From Cyathus striatus (taxonomy: Eukaryota > Basidiomycota > Agaricomycetes > Agaricales > Nidulariaceae): a stretch of DNA of 64,000 nt. Location of the stretch: assembly GCA_025738555.1 (NCBI GenBank), contig JAOVFP010000006.1, forward strand, positions 5,890,001 to 5,954,000. The letters run 5' to 3'. Below are positions 24,448-37,499 of the stretch, in pieces. The position numbers and the translations under genes are program-made. Position 1 is the first letter of the stretch. Each line of letters opens with the position of its first letter. A model generated the notes under the pieces. The model did not search any database. It saw only the letters and a program-made list of their open reading frames with translations, and had not been told where the DNA came from.

Positions 24448-24486
24448 ACAGAGATACATCGAAAAATTGAGGTTAAGAATCTTAAG

Positions 24487-25334
24487 ATTGAATTTTCGGC
24501 AGCTCACTTTGCTCTCATAGATTTCCATGAACAGTTAAGATTTTTGTCACACCTCACATGCCCCGTGATCTACTTCACCTTCAATACCCTTTGTGCCTGT
24601 TATTGCTTGCCTTCAGTCGCCTAAGCTTTATCAATTACACTGTGCTTGCATCACAAGTAGATGTCTTATACTTCTCCTTCCTTTGCCATTGTCACTGCCT
24701 CAGCAGCACATACTGGTAACAAATCGTTTAGATGAGAAATTGTGATGGTGAATGCTCAAGACCAATATATACAGTTTAAATAGTAAAAGAGAAAGAAATA
24801 TACCTAAAAAGAGCGAAATGAGTGTAAGTAAGGCCAAGAAAAGATAGTATTAGAATAGTTGTTTCAAGGAGCTGAAATACGAGCTTATTTTCAATAGAAT
24901 GCAGAGAATGAATAAGGAGATAAGGAGAGGGAGAGGGCATGTTGAGATGTTGGTATGAGGATGATAAGATCTTGAGGTGGACATCTCAACAAACTTGCAT
25001 TAATTGTCTTTGTTATGTATGTGCAATCACACCTTCACTCTTCAACACTGTGCTTCTTTGCCCATCTGTAGAGTTCAGGTATCTTTGGGAAGATTCAGAG
25101 GGCAGAAGACTTGCAGCATTGAATGCCATTTGTGGGGATCGAACTCTGGTCCTTTGACAAGTGGACTACTATCATCTTAATGTATTAATAGACTCCTGCT
25201 ATTATTAGAATACTGAATATGACAGCTTACAAGCTTATAGCTGGATCGATCATTCATTACTTCTGGCACCATTAACCCCAATATATCAAAGTGATTGTTA
25301 CACACATGTAAGATTAAGTACAACTGTTTCAGTC
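24487..25334. other. Arm 1 outer segment without a clear gene
   Basis: A 72-residue open frame (24939-25157) ends at a tRNA-like B-box word (GGATCGAAC on the plus strand). Neither a tRNA nor a protein family is supported. The identical segment lies at 57493-58340 in arm 2. Confidence 0.4.
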
Positions 25335-28300
25335 TCAAGTATCACCATCGAACTGATAAGCAATGCTTAATTTGGCATCCAACAATCGTCTCTCAGATAG
25401 ACAAAGACTCTGATACCATGATTCATCATAATATTTAATTGGAAGCCCTTGTGGTGTGATTGTATCAGGATTCTTTCTAGTTGTATAAACCCTATGGCAC
25501 TTTTCATTTCCTGGCCTTCACTGAGCTCTTCTGATTATTGCTGTACTCTTTTCATAGGTATCTAGACGATGATACTTTTCAAAGGCACTTGTTTCTTAGT
25601 GCGAATGATCATCCTGTGCAAGCCCATTCCTGAAGACGCTAAGTTGGGAATGCAATCACTATGAGGCACCCTACTCAATGATGGAGACTCTCCAGGGACA
25701 CTTCCACCTGTAGAAAGCAATCAATAATCACCCACAATTGGTAGATCTTTGATAAGACAGACCTGTTGACAAAAGTCCTTCGACTGTCGACCTCACTGAC
25801 AATTCGTACTGCTCCACTTGATGTTTCAAAGCCTCACCCAATAACACTCTATCATTCTGCCTTTCCACTTCTCTATTTTTCAGCAAGGCTCTGAACTCAT
25901 CTTCTTGCCGATGTTGCTCACATTCTATCGTGTCTGATATGATATGTCTTATTCTGCTCTTGAAGGAGTAATGCCTTGAATGATTCGTATTCTTTTTCTT
26001 TCTGTTTCTTCAACTCTGAAGCACTGCTATTGTTATATCATTTCTGATCTTCACGAAATGTGTTGAACTGATGACTTATAGCAGTGATAAAATTACCAAT
26101 GTTTAATGGGGGTGTCATTCCAGGATCATTCTGGACATTTGGCTTTTCAATGGCTGTAGCAATCTGAATAGGAGCAGGATTTGATTGTTTAGCAGCAGTG
26201 GTTGACTTAGAGGGAGCGGGATTCAGTGGTTGGTCGACTGTGGTATTGTTTATGGGAGCTGGATTTGGCTGTTGGCTGGGTATGGCATTGTCTGCAGGAG
26301 TGGGAACTTTACTAGGCCTATTAAATATATTCGGCCAGTAGAATTTGGGGGCAGGATTTGGGGGCTGGAATGCTGATTCATTAGTCACTTGTGGACATAT
26401 CCAAAATCCATTCCAATCAATGATTGGCGGCACCTTGGCACTCAATGACTGAGGGCCTAGTTTCTGTTGGCTGCTACCGCTAGGCTATTAATTATAATTA
26501 AAGTGTCGAATGCCTTTATGAAAGTAAATACATACCAAAGCATCCAAATCCATCAGAACTATGGTGTTGGTACCATCAAGCTATCAATTACATTGGAATG
26601 AAGCACTTGGCACAATATCAGTGAACACACCTTGTCTGTCTGTGCCAACTGTATTTCTTTCATGCCATCACCAACCTCCTCATTAATATATTCCAAAGGG
26701 TCCAAATCCATCAGATTTATGCTCTTGTTACTGTCCAGCTATCAAATATGATTAGAATGATGGTCATCAGCAAAAATCAGTGAACGTTGATACCTTGTCA
26801 CATTGCACTGACTCTGAGATAACTTCTTCCACCCCGCTATCCTCATGCTGACTAGGATTGCGAGATGAATCTGTTCTGGGATATGCACTGTCAGATTCTG
26901 TTTCTGTTTCACTTTCACATGCCTCTTTGTATTGCGAACTCGCAGATTTGAGAAGGGGGTTTGAATTGAAGATCGACTTTAGAACTTCTTCAGTGGTTCC
27001 CTAAATATGTTTTTGTAGGATCTGAATAAACAGTTGAAAAGCTATCATTGTTTCAGTTGTTGGTAGTATTTTGTAGTAGAGAATGAACCACACAAGCTAA
27101 TTCAGTGTGATGAATATTAATCCTCATGTTTCTCATAGTTGAATGGGAGCACATTTTTATAACTTTGGATATAGATTACAGAGTATGTATACTATAGTTT
27201 AGACAAGAATTGTGGCATTCTGAAACCCACAAAAAATTATATAATTCAATTGATTTGTTACAGAATGAGAGTGCATATTTATATATAAATACCTTATAAC
27301 ACACTATTGAATAGTTGCATGATGCCTAAAATTTGCATTCCTATGCATACATCAATGGTCAACATATATATAAAGTTAGAACACATTCCAGGAAATGGGT
27401 GATAAACTAGACTTGAAATAATACAACATGTTATTCTCCTTAAGTGTGGGAACTGCCATCACTTTTGGTACCCACGTGTACAGACCTGGACACTGCTTTC
27501 AATTTTCTTCTTTCCATTTTGGACAGCATCTTCCAAGTGGTTGGCTTGTGTCCCATAGCCTGTCTATAGCAAGGCCAGGCAACCATTACTGAGTTAGGTA
27601 TCTGAGGATTGTCCTTGACCAACGTTATCTCCTTCATATCCAAATATCCAACCATCACAGACTGACCGTTATTGTAAAAGGTAACAGATCAAGGTAAACC
27701 TCTTCAATTATGGGGTACATCACAGGCTCCACTTGATCGAGATTGAAGCACACGAGATGAGGGATCACTGAAAGCTTCGCACCCATCATATGCGAGCAAA
27801 TGAAATTTTGCTATATTTTATAAAATAAGATGATAGATCATTTATAATTATGCTCAGGGGAAACGGTCAACTTACCATTGTTTTCTTCAGTGACAACCAG
27901 CAGCAAACAGCATTTACCTCTTCCCACTACAGCCAATCGTGTATCTACTGAGTCCATATCTTCTATTGGGATATCAAGCACCATGATAGCACAGTACAGT
28001 TCAAATGCAGACTAGTAAATAAGTCAGAAGGGTCAAAAGAAGTTATATAGGTATATGTGAGTACCTGTTTTGTGCTCCGCCATAGTTTCAATGTGCCATC
28101 CAACCTCCCTGACACAAGAAATACTGCATCAGGAAATACCTAACATACATGATTAGGAGAAATAACTACAGTAAAGCAATATATAAGCAATGAATAGTAA
28201 TTTAAAGGCAATTAAAGCAAAATTAAGCAAAATTAAGGCCTATAAGTTGTTTTAGGCAAATTAGGATTGGCCCCCCTCTTATTTCAACTTTGATTCACCT

Positions 28301-28958
28301 AATTTTACCTAATTTCAACTTATTCCACCATATTTCAACATATTTTCAAGAATAAGCATTATTAAAGGATGCTTTAGTGTTGAATTAATTGGTTATCTAA
28401 CATGTTGTTTCATAAATAAACAATAAAAATCATTAACATTGGTGTACTACTAGATACATGAACTATGTACTGACTAACATAACTAAGACATTATACATAT
28501 ACAAAGCACCCTTTAATAACCAACATAACATGTACTCAAACATCCACACTCTCAATCATAAAACATATAACATACCTTATACACCAGGTACACCAAATCA
28601 CGAGTCTGTAAACATGATAAGTGCTAGTTGTCACTTGTGAAAATGAAAGAGGAGGTACTTACATACAAAACAACCAGCAACATATGAACTTTAGAAGAAA
28701 GCCAAGAAATCAGAAGTTCTGAACAGTCTAACAAAAGTAAAGGGTGGTGAGCAAAGAGGAGAGCAAGTATCAGATAGCAAGAAAAAAGTTCGAGGTAACA
28801 AGGTGGGGGGTAGGGTGTGGTCCAAGGAGACGAGTGCGTTAAAGTGGGCACACACTGATGGAAAGCAGCCAAACACATCTGAGCGCATTCCATTTCAGGA
28901 AGGGCAGGCAGAGTTTGAGTTAATATACACTGAACTCCCTCAATGTGGTTCCAGACAT
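25335..28958 (-). CDS. Gene B, arm 1 copy (WD40-like and coiled-coil protein)
   Basis: A putative short first exon, MSGTTLREF (ATG at 28958, GCGCC context), is followed by small exons. One encodes VFPDAVFLVSGRLDGTLKLW, a WD40-type repeat (about 28130). Further exons follow with SVMVGYLDMKEITLVKDNPQ (27660), a Pro/Asn-rich linker with repeated NPAP words (26445-26038), a coiled-coil-like stretch (FRALLKNREVERQNDR, about 25880), and a final exon ending YQFDGDT (stop at 25337-25335). The exon model is hand-drawn and some joins are unsure. Function is unknown. This arm keeps the first exon uninterrupted and the linker frame open, so it is the better of the two copies. Confidence 0.5.
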
Positions 28959-29750
28959 GGCGCTGCAGGCAGAGGTAGAGTCTGGGCACAGGTGGAGTCA
29001 GCACAATGGCGGAGGCAGAGGAGCAGGCTTTGAGGATGAAAATGGACGTCGACACAAGCAGGAGATGAAGACACACTTGTACATGTCATAAAGGGGAAGA
29101 GGGCAGAGGAGCAGAAAGGCACAAAGGGCAAGAGGATGGGAGAGGGAGGGAGGGAAGAATAAGCAAGCAGTAAGATTTCATTCAAGTTGAATTCAAGCTC
29201 CGAAGAGCTATGCTGACACATTGACATGTTGATGACAATGTGGCAAATCCAATGTGTCACATGACTGGATTAGACCGGTGCGAACAGAGTTTGAAATGAC
29301 ATAAACGAAATCCTGTCAACTCGTCGTGCATCACTCCCTGGGTGACACATTGACTATGACACATTGACAAGTTCAATTGACATTATGTACTCACTCTTTA
29401 TATATCTCTCCTCTATAATTACTAACAACTACTAAGTACTACAGCCCACTGACAACCTACTTAGGAGTAGTATAGATAATAGTTTCCATAAAAACCATGT
29501 ACTTGATGAAATTCAAAGATATGATTTGCACATAACACTAATGGTGGTCAAATTAAGTTGAACATAATACATTTTAGGGATGTATTAGTATTATCTTTAC
29601 TTATAAACCCTTATTCTGTCCTAACCCAATACTTTATTATCTTAATATTTTCACATTAGCTCAAATAAGCTAAATTTAGTACATATTTAGTACATATTAG
29701 ATACAGTGCACCTTATATTAACTTAAATACACTAAATATGGCTAACTTTT
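28959..29750. other. Arm 1 spacer between gene B and the WD40 gene
   Basis: It contains a pyrimidine-rich tract (minus strand, about 29090-29160) upstream of the gene B start, as often seen in fungal promoters. A low-complexity AT-rich stretch lies at 29575-29760. The open frame at 28940-29260 follows the pyrimidine tract and is not considered coding. Confidence 0.4.
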
Positions 29751-32589
29751 CTAATTTAGCCAGTGGGGAATTTCTTGATGTGTCCGAGAACAATGAGGAG
29801 GTTTGATCCACAACACACACACAACCTGCCCCTGCCTTGTGCTAATTCTTTGAATCTTCTTCCCGGAGTTGGCATTCCAGAGCATAATATAACCATCATC
29901 TGCTGGATGTCAATTAATGCAATTATAACAGTAATTCTAACATGAAATTGTTGTACATTACCTCCGCTGGCAAGGATATCTCCCTCAGTGTTGAGATGGT
30001 ACAATCTTGAAGTACCCAGATCAATCAAGTGTGTTCTCACATCTTCAAGATGCCCAAGAACACCATTATGCGAGAACACTGTAGAACATACATTGTAGAT
30101 TACTGTAGAATATTCTAGATACATTTATGTCTATAAAATACGAAAGAAAATGTGTAGATATAGTTAGTGAATTTACTCCCCATATTTTCCCCACTCCAAA
30201 TCTGTGTGAACCTAAGTTCTCGGTTACTCGCGCACCTCGTCTACACTTTATTTCAGGTGTAAGTACAATACTCAGGAGAGAATCGCAAGAAATTAACTGC
30301 CTGGAAATGCCTGTAACAAGTCAATGCACAATAATACTGAGGAGCCTCATTCACAGGTGTAACTTTCGACATAAGAGCTGCAAGGAATCAAATTTGAAGA
30401 ACATAGTTGGGTGAGTACCCGTGTACTCTCACCTGCATCCTTTAACCAGTTTACAAATAACCTTTGACTCATCTTCGCCAGTCATCTTGGAAGGGGTCTT
30501 ATTATTCAGTAAGGAGTTTGTGATCGTAGACCATTAACACAGGCAATGGAGTTATGCTCTGGCCCTGCAAAAGCAGCCCTCTGCAAAGCTCTCTCGAGAT
30601 TATCCTCAGGTGCTGGCATCAAAGGTGAAGAACTATCATCCGAAGCTGGGTCTTGAATGATTGAGACATTAATCTGAGCATTATATGAGCCATTTAAATG
30701 TGATATTTAGTGATTGTATGAAACATATTTATCTGGAGCTGCTTAGCATGCTTGTTTCGTGTGGTTCTATCTATCAGCATGAAAGATTGATGGTGAATGA
30801 GTATCTCCTAATTCTTTCAATATTCTGACAGTGAAGTCGGCAATGATATCAATTAATGTATGTTTTGTTCAATAGCATGTTTGCCTCTGAGGAATATGTA
30901 CACTGCTCTGCAACTCGAATAACACAGTAGTATTAACCATGACATGCAGAGAAGATGGGAGAATGGTGAACAAAAAGTGAATTTCTACACATTGATTTCT
31001 GCTTATAATGAATTCCTGGAATGCACTGGAATTGAACAAAGGAAAGGTATAAATAATAATAATTAATAAGATGTCCAATCCCATTAGTATGGGCATGTGA
31101 GCAATGAGAGGGTAGCATGGCTAGCATGATGTGTCATGCAATTATGATAGCCAATCAAGTTGATGTTTTTTGCATGCCTCATTATAGCCACATCATGTTG
31201 GCTTGAACTTGTTTAAACAAGAATACGTGTACTACATAGACAGCTCATTTATGAAGGGTATAGCTATGTCTAGTACAAGATATCTATCTCTCTATTTTCA
31301 GCTTCAAGCCACTCCAATGCACGGTCTCTCAGTTTTGTGGACAAATGATTAAGAAATTGTTGCATGTAACTCGAGAGCGACAAGTATCCATAGTAGATAT
31401 GAATCGAAACCCAGTGGCTGAAATCTTTAGCATAACGCTATGTTGAAAACAGCGGATACAATTGCAAGTTTGTCAACTACCCTTGAGAACATTAGTTAAA
31501 TCCAGCAGGAATCCAATGCATGTACTTATGCTAGTAGTATAGGAACGATATACAATGATTAAAATGACAGCTTCTATCATGATCACAAAGCCTCATTGAG
31601 CTACTTCATCATTGGTCAGAATCTTCGATGGGTGTTTGAAATCAAATCATAAATCTAAATTCTGATAAAATGTATGCATGTAAGATTAACAACTTCTTCT
31701 ATGTGTTCTCGCATGCTTCTTTCTGTATGAGGAAGTCATTTAAAATCACTTAATTATGTGTGAAATGATGTTAACTTGCCAACTGCACCCTCCCATACAT
31801 TAACTTGTAGTATCTTATCAGCTATTGCTGCAGCAATGATCTCTCAGTCTTCGATTTGAATGCACTGTTGAAGAGTGACATCAATAATAAAACAAAGGCA
31901 GTAAAAGACCTCTTACCACTAAGGCTTTGACGAAGGCCCTTGGATATTGATAGTGTTAGTGTCTTGAGTCGTGAAATGGATGTAGTACATAAAGTAAATA
32001 CTCACCATTCTCCAGTGTTTGTAGCACCGCTCCAGAGCACACATTCCAAATGTTAATACACCCATTGTGTGAGCCACATGCCACATGATGACCATTGTTT
32101 AGAAATGTGGCTGTGATGGGCTTGTTGCATGATTTATTCATCATGATATGAAACTTCTTCACAAATTGTAGTTTGTCAATTGAATAAACAGTCATCCCGC
32201 CTTCAAGGTGGGATATCAGTATATACTGACAATCCTGGGATAAAGACAAGTAGCCTCTATATTCAGAGGTATATTGTATTAGGAATATCAAAGGCAGTGG
32301 TAGAAACAATGGTGAGGCTTACAAAATTCAGAAAGCGAAGTTATCCTCCATAGTGTCACATTTTCGGTCAGGTTCCAGCAGCTAATAAATAGATATTAGA
32401 ATAAGATTTATTTATATAAAATTTAGATTGGTGTACACAATACTGTGATTAAGATACGTGACAATAAGTTTTGTATCATTGTTGATGAGATGAATACAGC
32501 AGCCACAGATGCGAGTATCTTCATTGTCATCATTCTCCAGAGACCTTGCATCTGGTTTAAGGAGAATATTAGTCGTTGCAAAGTGTTCT
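29751..32589 (-). pseudogene. WD40 repeat gene, arm 1 copy, 5'-truncated
   Basis: Same content as the arm 2 copy at 33653-36491, read on the minus strand. WD40 blade sequences include ICGCCIHLINNDTKLIVTYL (about 32520), LSLSQDCQYILISHLEGGM and ATFLNNGHHVACGSHNGCIN with IWNVCSGAVLQTLENG (32240-32005), IIAAAIADKILQVNVWEG (about 31840), and YHLNTEGDILASGG with DDGYIMLWNANSGKKIQRIS (30010-29840). WD40 propellers are protein-binding scaffolds. The 5' end runs into the central TIR-like block of the palindrome, so N-terminal repeats are missing. A TGA interrupts the fourth block where Arg is expected. Confidence 0.75.
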
Positions 32590-32689
32590 AAAATAGGTCA
32601 GGTACAACAAAAGTAAAAGTGGTCAAATACACACTACTAGTTAGCTTGGTGGCAATACATATTTCAGGTCTGACTCAGTATATTGCACT

Positions 32690-33552
32690 CTCCCACAGTT
32701 ATCACTGGACTCTCACTGGACTCTCACCAGACTATCGAGAGCCTCACTGAACTCTCACTAGACTATCGAGAATCCAGTGAGACTCTCACTGGATTCTCAC
32801 TAGACTATTGAGAATTCAGTGAGAGTCTCACTATACTATCAGTGGAGCACCTAGACTCTATCTGGACTCCACTGAGCTCAAGTGCCTAAGCTGTACTTAG
32901 ACTCTATTGTCACAGTTGTAACATGTTTCCCACAGTCATCACACTTGTCACACATGTGTAAAAGTGTGCCATGTTGGAAAATGTTGGAAAAGCATGATAT
33001 GTGTGACCGCTTTTTCCAACATTTTCCAACATGTCACACTTCATACATGTGTGACAATAGTGTCTAGGTAAAAGGTAAAGCTTAGTCACCACACTTTTTT
33101 TAACATTTTCCAACATGTCACACTTTTCCCACATTTTCCAACCTTTCACATGTGTGTGACAAGTATGATAACTGTGGGAAACACACCACAACTGTGACAA
33201 CAGAGCCTGCATGACATGTCAGAAATGTTGGATGTCACACATATCATGCTTTTCCAACATTTTCCAACATGGCACACTTTTACACATGTGTGACAAGTGT
33301 GATGACTGTGGGAAACATGTTACAACTGTGACAATAGAGTCTAAGTACAGCTTAGGCACTTGAGCTCAGTGGAGTCCAGATAGAGTCTAGGTGCTCCACT
33401 GATAGTATAGTGAGACTCTCACTGAATTCTCAATAGTCTAGTGAGAATCCAGTGAGAGTCTCACTGGATTCTCGATAGTCTAGTGAGAGTTCAGTGAGGC
33501 TCTCGATAGTCTGGTGAGAGTCCAGTGAGAGTCCAGTGATAACTGTGGGAGA
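32690..33552. repeat. Palindrome centre: inverted satellite element and 231-bp spacer
   Basis: The innermost arms carry inverted arrays of a short unit around CTCACTGGACTCTCAC (32700-32880, mirrored at 33365-33545). Inside these are inverted blocks of TGTCACA/TTTTCCAACATTTTCCAACATG words. Mirror symmetry stops at 33005/33237, leaving an asymmetric spacer of 231 bp. No gene is present. The structure looks like a long-TIR element from which, or within which, the duplication was seeded. Confidence 0.8.
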
Positions 33553-33652
33553 GTGCAATATACTGAGTCAGACCTGAAATACGTATTGCCACCAAGCTAA
33601 CTAGTAGTGTGTATTTGACCACTTTTACTTTTGTTGTACCTGACCTATTTTA

Positions 33653-36491
33653 GAACACTTTGCAACGACTAATATTCTCCTTAAACCAGATGCAAGGTCT
33701 CTGGAGAATGATGACAATGAAGATACTCGCATCTGTGGCTGCTGTATTCATCTCATCAACAATGATACAAAACTTATTGTCACGTATCTTAATCACAGTA
33801 TTGTGTACACCAATCTAAATTTTATATAAATAAATCTTATTCTAATATCTATTTATTAGCTGCTGGAACCTGACCGAAAATGTGACACTATGGAGGATAA
33901 CTTCGGCTTTCTGAATTTTGTAAGCCTCACCATTGTTTCTACCACTGCCTTTGATATTCCTAATACAATATACCTCTGAATATAGAGGCTACTTGTCTTT
34001 ATCCCAGGATTGTCAGTATATACTGATATCCCACCTTGAAGGCGGGATGACTGTTTATTCAATTGACAAACTACAATTTGTGAAGAAGTTTCATATCATG
34101 ATGAATAAATCATGCAACAAGCCCATCACAGCCACATTTCTAAACAATGGTCATCATGTGGCATGTGGCTCACACAATGGGTGTATTAACATTTGGAATG
34201 TGTGCTCTGGAGCGGTGCTACAAACACTGGAGAATGGTGAGTATTTACTTTATGTACTACATCCATTTCACGACTCAAGACACTAACACTATCAATATCC
34301 AAGGGCCTTCGTCAAAGCCTTAGTGGTAAGAGGTCTTTTACTGCCTTTGTTTTATTATTGATGTCACTCTTCAACAGTGCATTCAAATCGAAGACTGAGA
34401 GATCATTGCTGCAGCAATAGCTGATAAGATACTACAAGTTAATGTATGGGAGGGTGCAGTTGGCAAGTTAACATCATTTCACACATAATTAAGTGATTTT
34501 AAATGACTTCCTCATACAGAAAGAAGCATGCGAGAACACATAGAAGAAGTTGTTAATCTTACATGCATACATTTTATCAGAATTTAGATTTATGATTTGA
34601 TTTCAAACACCCATCGAAGATTCTGACCAATGATGAAGTAGCTCAATGAGGCTTTGTGATCATGATAGAAGCTGTCATTTTAATCATTGTATATCGTTTA
34701 TATACTACTAGCATAAGTACATGCATTGGATTCCTGCTGGATTTAACTAATGTTCTCAAGGGTAGTTGACAAACTTGCAATTGTATCCGCTGTTTTCAAC
34801 ATAGCGTTATGCTAAAGATTTCAGCCACTGGGTTTCGATTCATATCTACTATGGATACTTGTCGCTCTCGAGTTACATGCAACAATTTCTTAATCATTTG
34901 TCCACAAAACTGAGAGACCGTGCATTGGAGTGGCTTGAAGCTGAAAATAGAGAGATAGATATCTTGTACTAGACATAGCTATACCCTTCATAAATGAGCT
35001 GTCTATGTAGTACACGTATTCTTGTTTAAACAAGTTCAAGCCAACATGATGTGGCTATAATGAGGCATGCAAAAACATCAACTTGATTGGCTATCATAAT
35101 TGCATGACACATCATGCTAGCCATGCTACCCTCTCATTGCTCACATGCCCATACTAATGGGATTGGACATCTTATTAATTATTATTATTTATACCTTTCC
35201 TTTGTTCAATTCCAGTGCATTCCAGGAATTCATTATAAGCAGAAATCAATGTGTAGAAATTCACTTTTTGTTCACCATTCTCCCATCTTCTCTGCATGTC
35301 ATGGTTAATACTACTGTGTTATTCGAGTTGCAGAGCAGTGTACATATTCCTCAGAGGCAAACATGCTATTGAACAAAACATACATTAATTGATATCATTG
35401 CCGACTTCACTGTCAGAATATTGAAAGAATTAGGAGATACTCATTCACCATCAATCTTTCATGCTGATAGATAGAACCACACGAAACAAGCATGCTAAGC
35501 AGCTCCAGATAAATATGTTTCATACAATCACTAAATATCACATTTAAATGGCTCATATAATGCTCAGATTAATGTCTCAATCATTCAAGACCCAGCTTCG
35601 GATGATAGTTCTTCACCTTTGATGCCAGCACCTGAGGATAATCTCGAGAGAGCTTTGCAGAGGGCTGCTTTTGCAGGGCCAGAGCATAACTCCATTGCCT
35701 GTGTTAATGGTCTACGATCACAAACTCCTTACTGAATAATAAGACCCCCTTCCAAGATGACTGGCGAAGATGAGTCAAAGGTTATTTGTAAACTGGTTAA
35801 AGGATGCAGGTGAGAGTACACGGGTACTCACCCAACTATGTTCTTCAAATTTGATTCCTTGCAGCTCTTATGTCGAAAGTTACACCTGTGAATGAGGCTC
35901 CTCAGTATTATTGTGCATTGACTTGTTACAGGCATTTCCAGGCAGTTAATTTCTTGCGATTCTCTCCTGAGTATTGTACTTACACCTGAAATAAAGTGTA
36001 GACGAGGTGCGCGAGTAACCGAGAACTTAGGTTCACACAGATTTGGAGTGGGGAAAATATGGGGAGTAAATTCACTAACTATATCTACACATTTTCTTTC
36101 GTATTTTATAGACATAAATGTATCTAGAATATTCTACAGTAATCTACAATGTATGTTCTACAGTGTTCTCGCATAATGGTGTTCTTGGGCATCTTGAAGA
36201 TGTGAGAACACACTTGATTGATCTGGGTACTTCAAGATTGTACCATCTCAACACTGAGGGAGATATCCTTGCCAGCGGAGGTAATGTACAACAATTTCAT
36301 GTTAGAATTACTGTTATAATTGCATTAATTGACATCCAGCAGATGATGGTTATATTATGCTCTGGAATGCCAACTCCGGGAAGAAGATTCAAAGAATTAG
36401 CACAAGGCAGGGGCAGGTTGTGTGTGTGTTGTGGATCAAACCTCCTCATTGTTCTCGGACACATCAAGAAATTCCCCACTGGCTAAATTAG
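33653..36491 (+). pseudogene. WD40 repeat gene, arm 2 copy, 5'-truncated
   Basis: Exons include a first visible one after TTTTAG at 33653 (HFATTNILLKPDARSLENDD...), WD40 blades around 33985-34236 with a GTGAGT donor, a segment at about 34376-34470 containing a TGA (EDxEIIAAAIAD), a block near 35870-35990 (HFQAVNFLRFSPEY), and terminal blades at 36160-36430 ending HWLN and TAG (36489-36491). WD40 blades form a beta-propeller that binds partner proteins. Both copies point away from the palindrome centre and lack their 5' ends, so truncation predates or accompanied the duplication. Long introns or decayed exons between 34470 and 35860 are not resolved. Confidence 0.75.
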
Positions 36492-37283
36492 AAAAGTTAG
36501 CCATATTTAGTGTATTTAAGTTAATATAAGGTGCACTGTATCTAATATGTACTAAATATGTACTAAATTTAGCTTATTTGAGCTAATGTGAAAATATTAA
36601 GATAATAAAGTATTGGGTTAGGACAGAATAAGGGTTTATAAGTAAAGATAATACTAATACATCCCTAAAATGTATTATGTTCAACTTAATTTGACCACCA
36701 TTAGTGTTATGTGCAAATCATATCTTTGAATTTCATCAAGTACATGGTTTTTATGGAAACTATTATCTATACTACTCCTAAGTAGGTTGTCAGTGGGCTG
36801 TAGTACTTAGTAGTTGTTAGTAATTATAGAGGAGAGATATATAAAGAGTGAGTACATAATGTCAATTGAACTTGTCAATGTGTCATAGTCAATGTGTCAC
36901 CCAGGGAGTGATGCACGACGAGTTGACAGGATTTCGTTTATGTCATTTCAAACTCTGTTCGCACCGGTCTAATCCAGTCATGTGACACATTGGATTTGCC
37001 ACATTGTCATCAACATGTCAATGTGTCAGCATAGCTCTTCGGAGCTTGAATTCAACTTGAATGAAATCTTACTGCTTGCTTATTCTTCCCTCCCTCCCTC
37101 TCCCATCCTCTTGCCCTTTGTGCCTTTCTGCTCCTCTGCCCTCTTCCCCTTTATGACATGTACAAGTGTGTCTTCATCTCCTGCTTGTGTCGACGTCCAT
37201 TTTCATCCTCAAAGCCTGCTCCTCTGCCTCCGCCATTGTGCTGACTCCACCTGTGCCCAGACTCTACCTCTGCCTGCAGCGCC
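36492..37283. other. Arm 2 spacer upstream of gene B
   Basis: Mirror of 28959-29750, with the same pyrimidine-rich tract (about 37080-37150) just upstream of the gene B start codon at 37284. No further feature is supported. Confidence 0.4.
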
Positions 37284-37499
37284 ATGTCTGGAACCACGTT
37301 GAGGGAGCATGAGTGTTAGCCAATATGATCATAAAAAGCCCTGGCTCCCCTTGATCACCATGATCAAAAAATATGGGGCATTTTATGATCACCTACTATT
37401 GTATGTTTACTAATGAATATATGGGTTACTAATGAATGTCATGGTGATCATAGGTGATCATGCCATGTTTTCAAGTGCATATTAGATAATAGATCATTT

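Larger units (their letters stand above)
23115..24486. repeat. 39-bp direct repeat flanking the retroelement fragment
   Basis: The sequence starting ACAGAGATACATCGAAAAAT and ending AAGAATCTTAAG occurs at 23115-23153 and again at 24448-24486. It exactly brackets the LTR plus internal fragment. This is far longer than a retrotransposon target duplication. Confidence 0.9.
24482..33005. repeat. Arm 1 of the large inverted duplication
   Basis: This is the reverse complement of 33237-58345 apart from the 16.58-kb insertion there. Matching coordinates sum to 66242 from 28937 to 33005 (within one base) and to 82828 or 82827 from 24482 to about 28950. Differences are few. Several are CpG versus TpG/CpA (for example 28885 against 53943, and 28951 against 37291). 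The remainder are one-base indels and scattered substitutions. Confidence 0.95.

Noticed and set aside
25130..25190. tRNA-like B-box (GGTTCGA-type word) near a tRNA-like stretch, also at 57650-57710
   Set aside because: The T-stem does not pair beyond one or two bases, and no anticodon arm or acceptor stem can be drawn.
28940..29260. 106-residue minus-strand frame, also at 36982-37302
   Set aside because: It runs through a pyrimidine-rich promoter-like tract (Ser/Pro/Leu-rich translation) and overlaps the gene B start; it is more likely untranslated.
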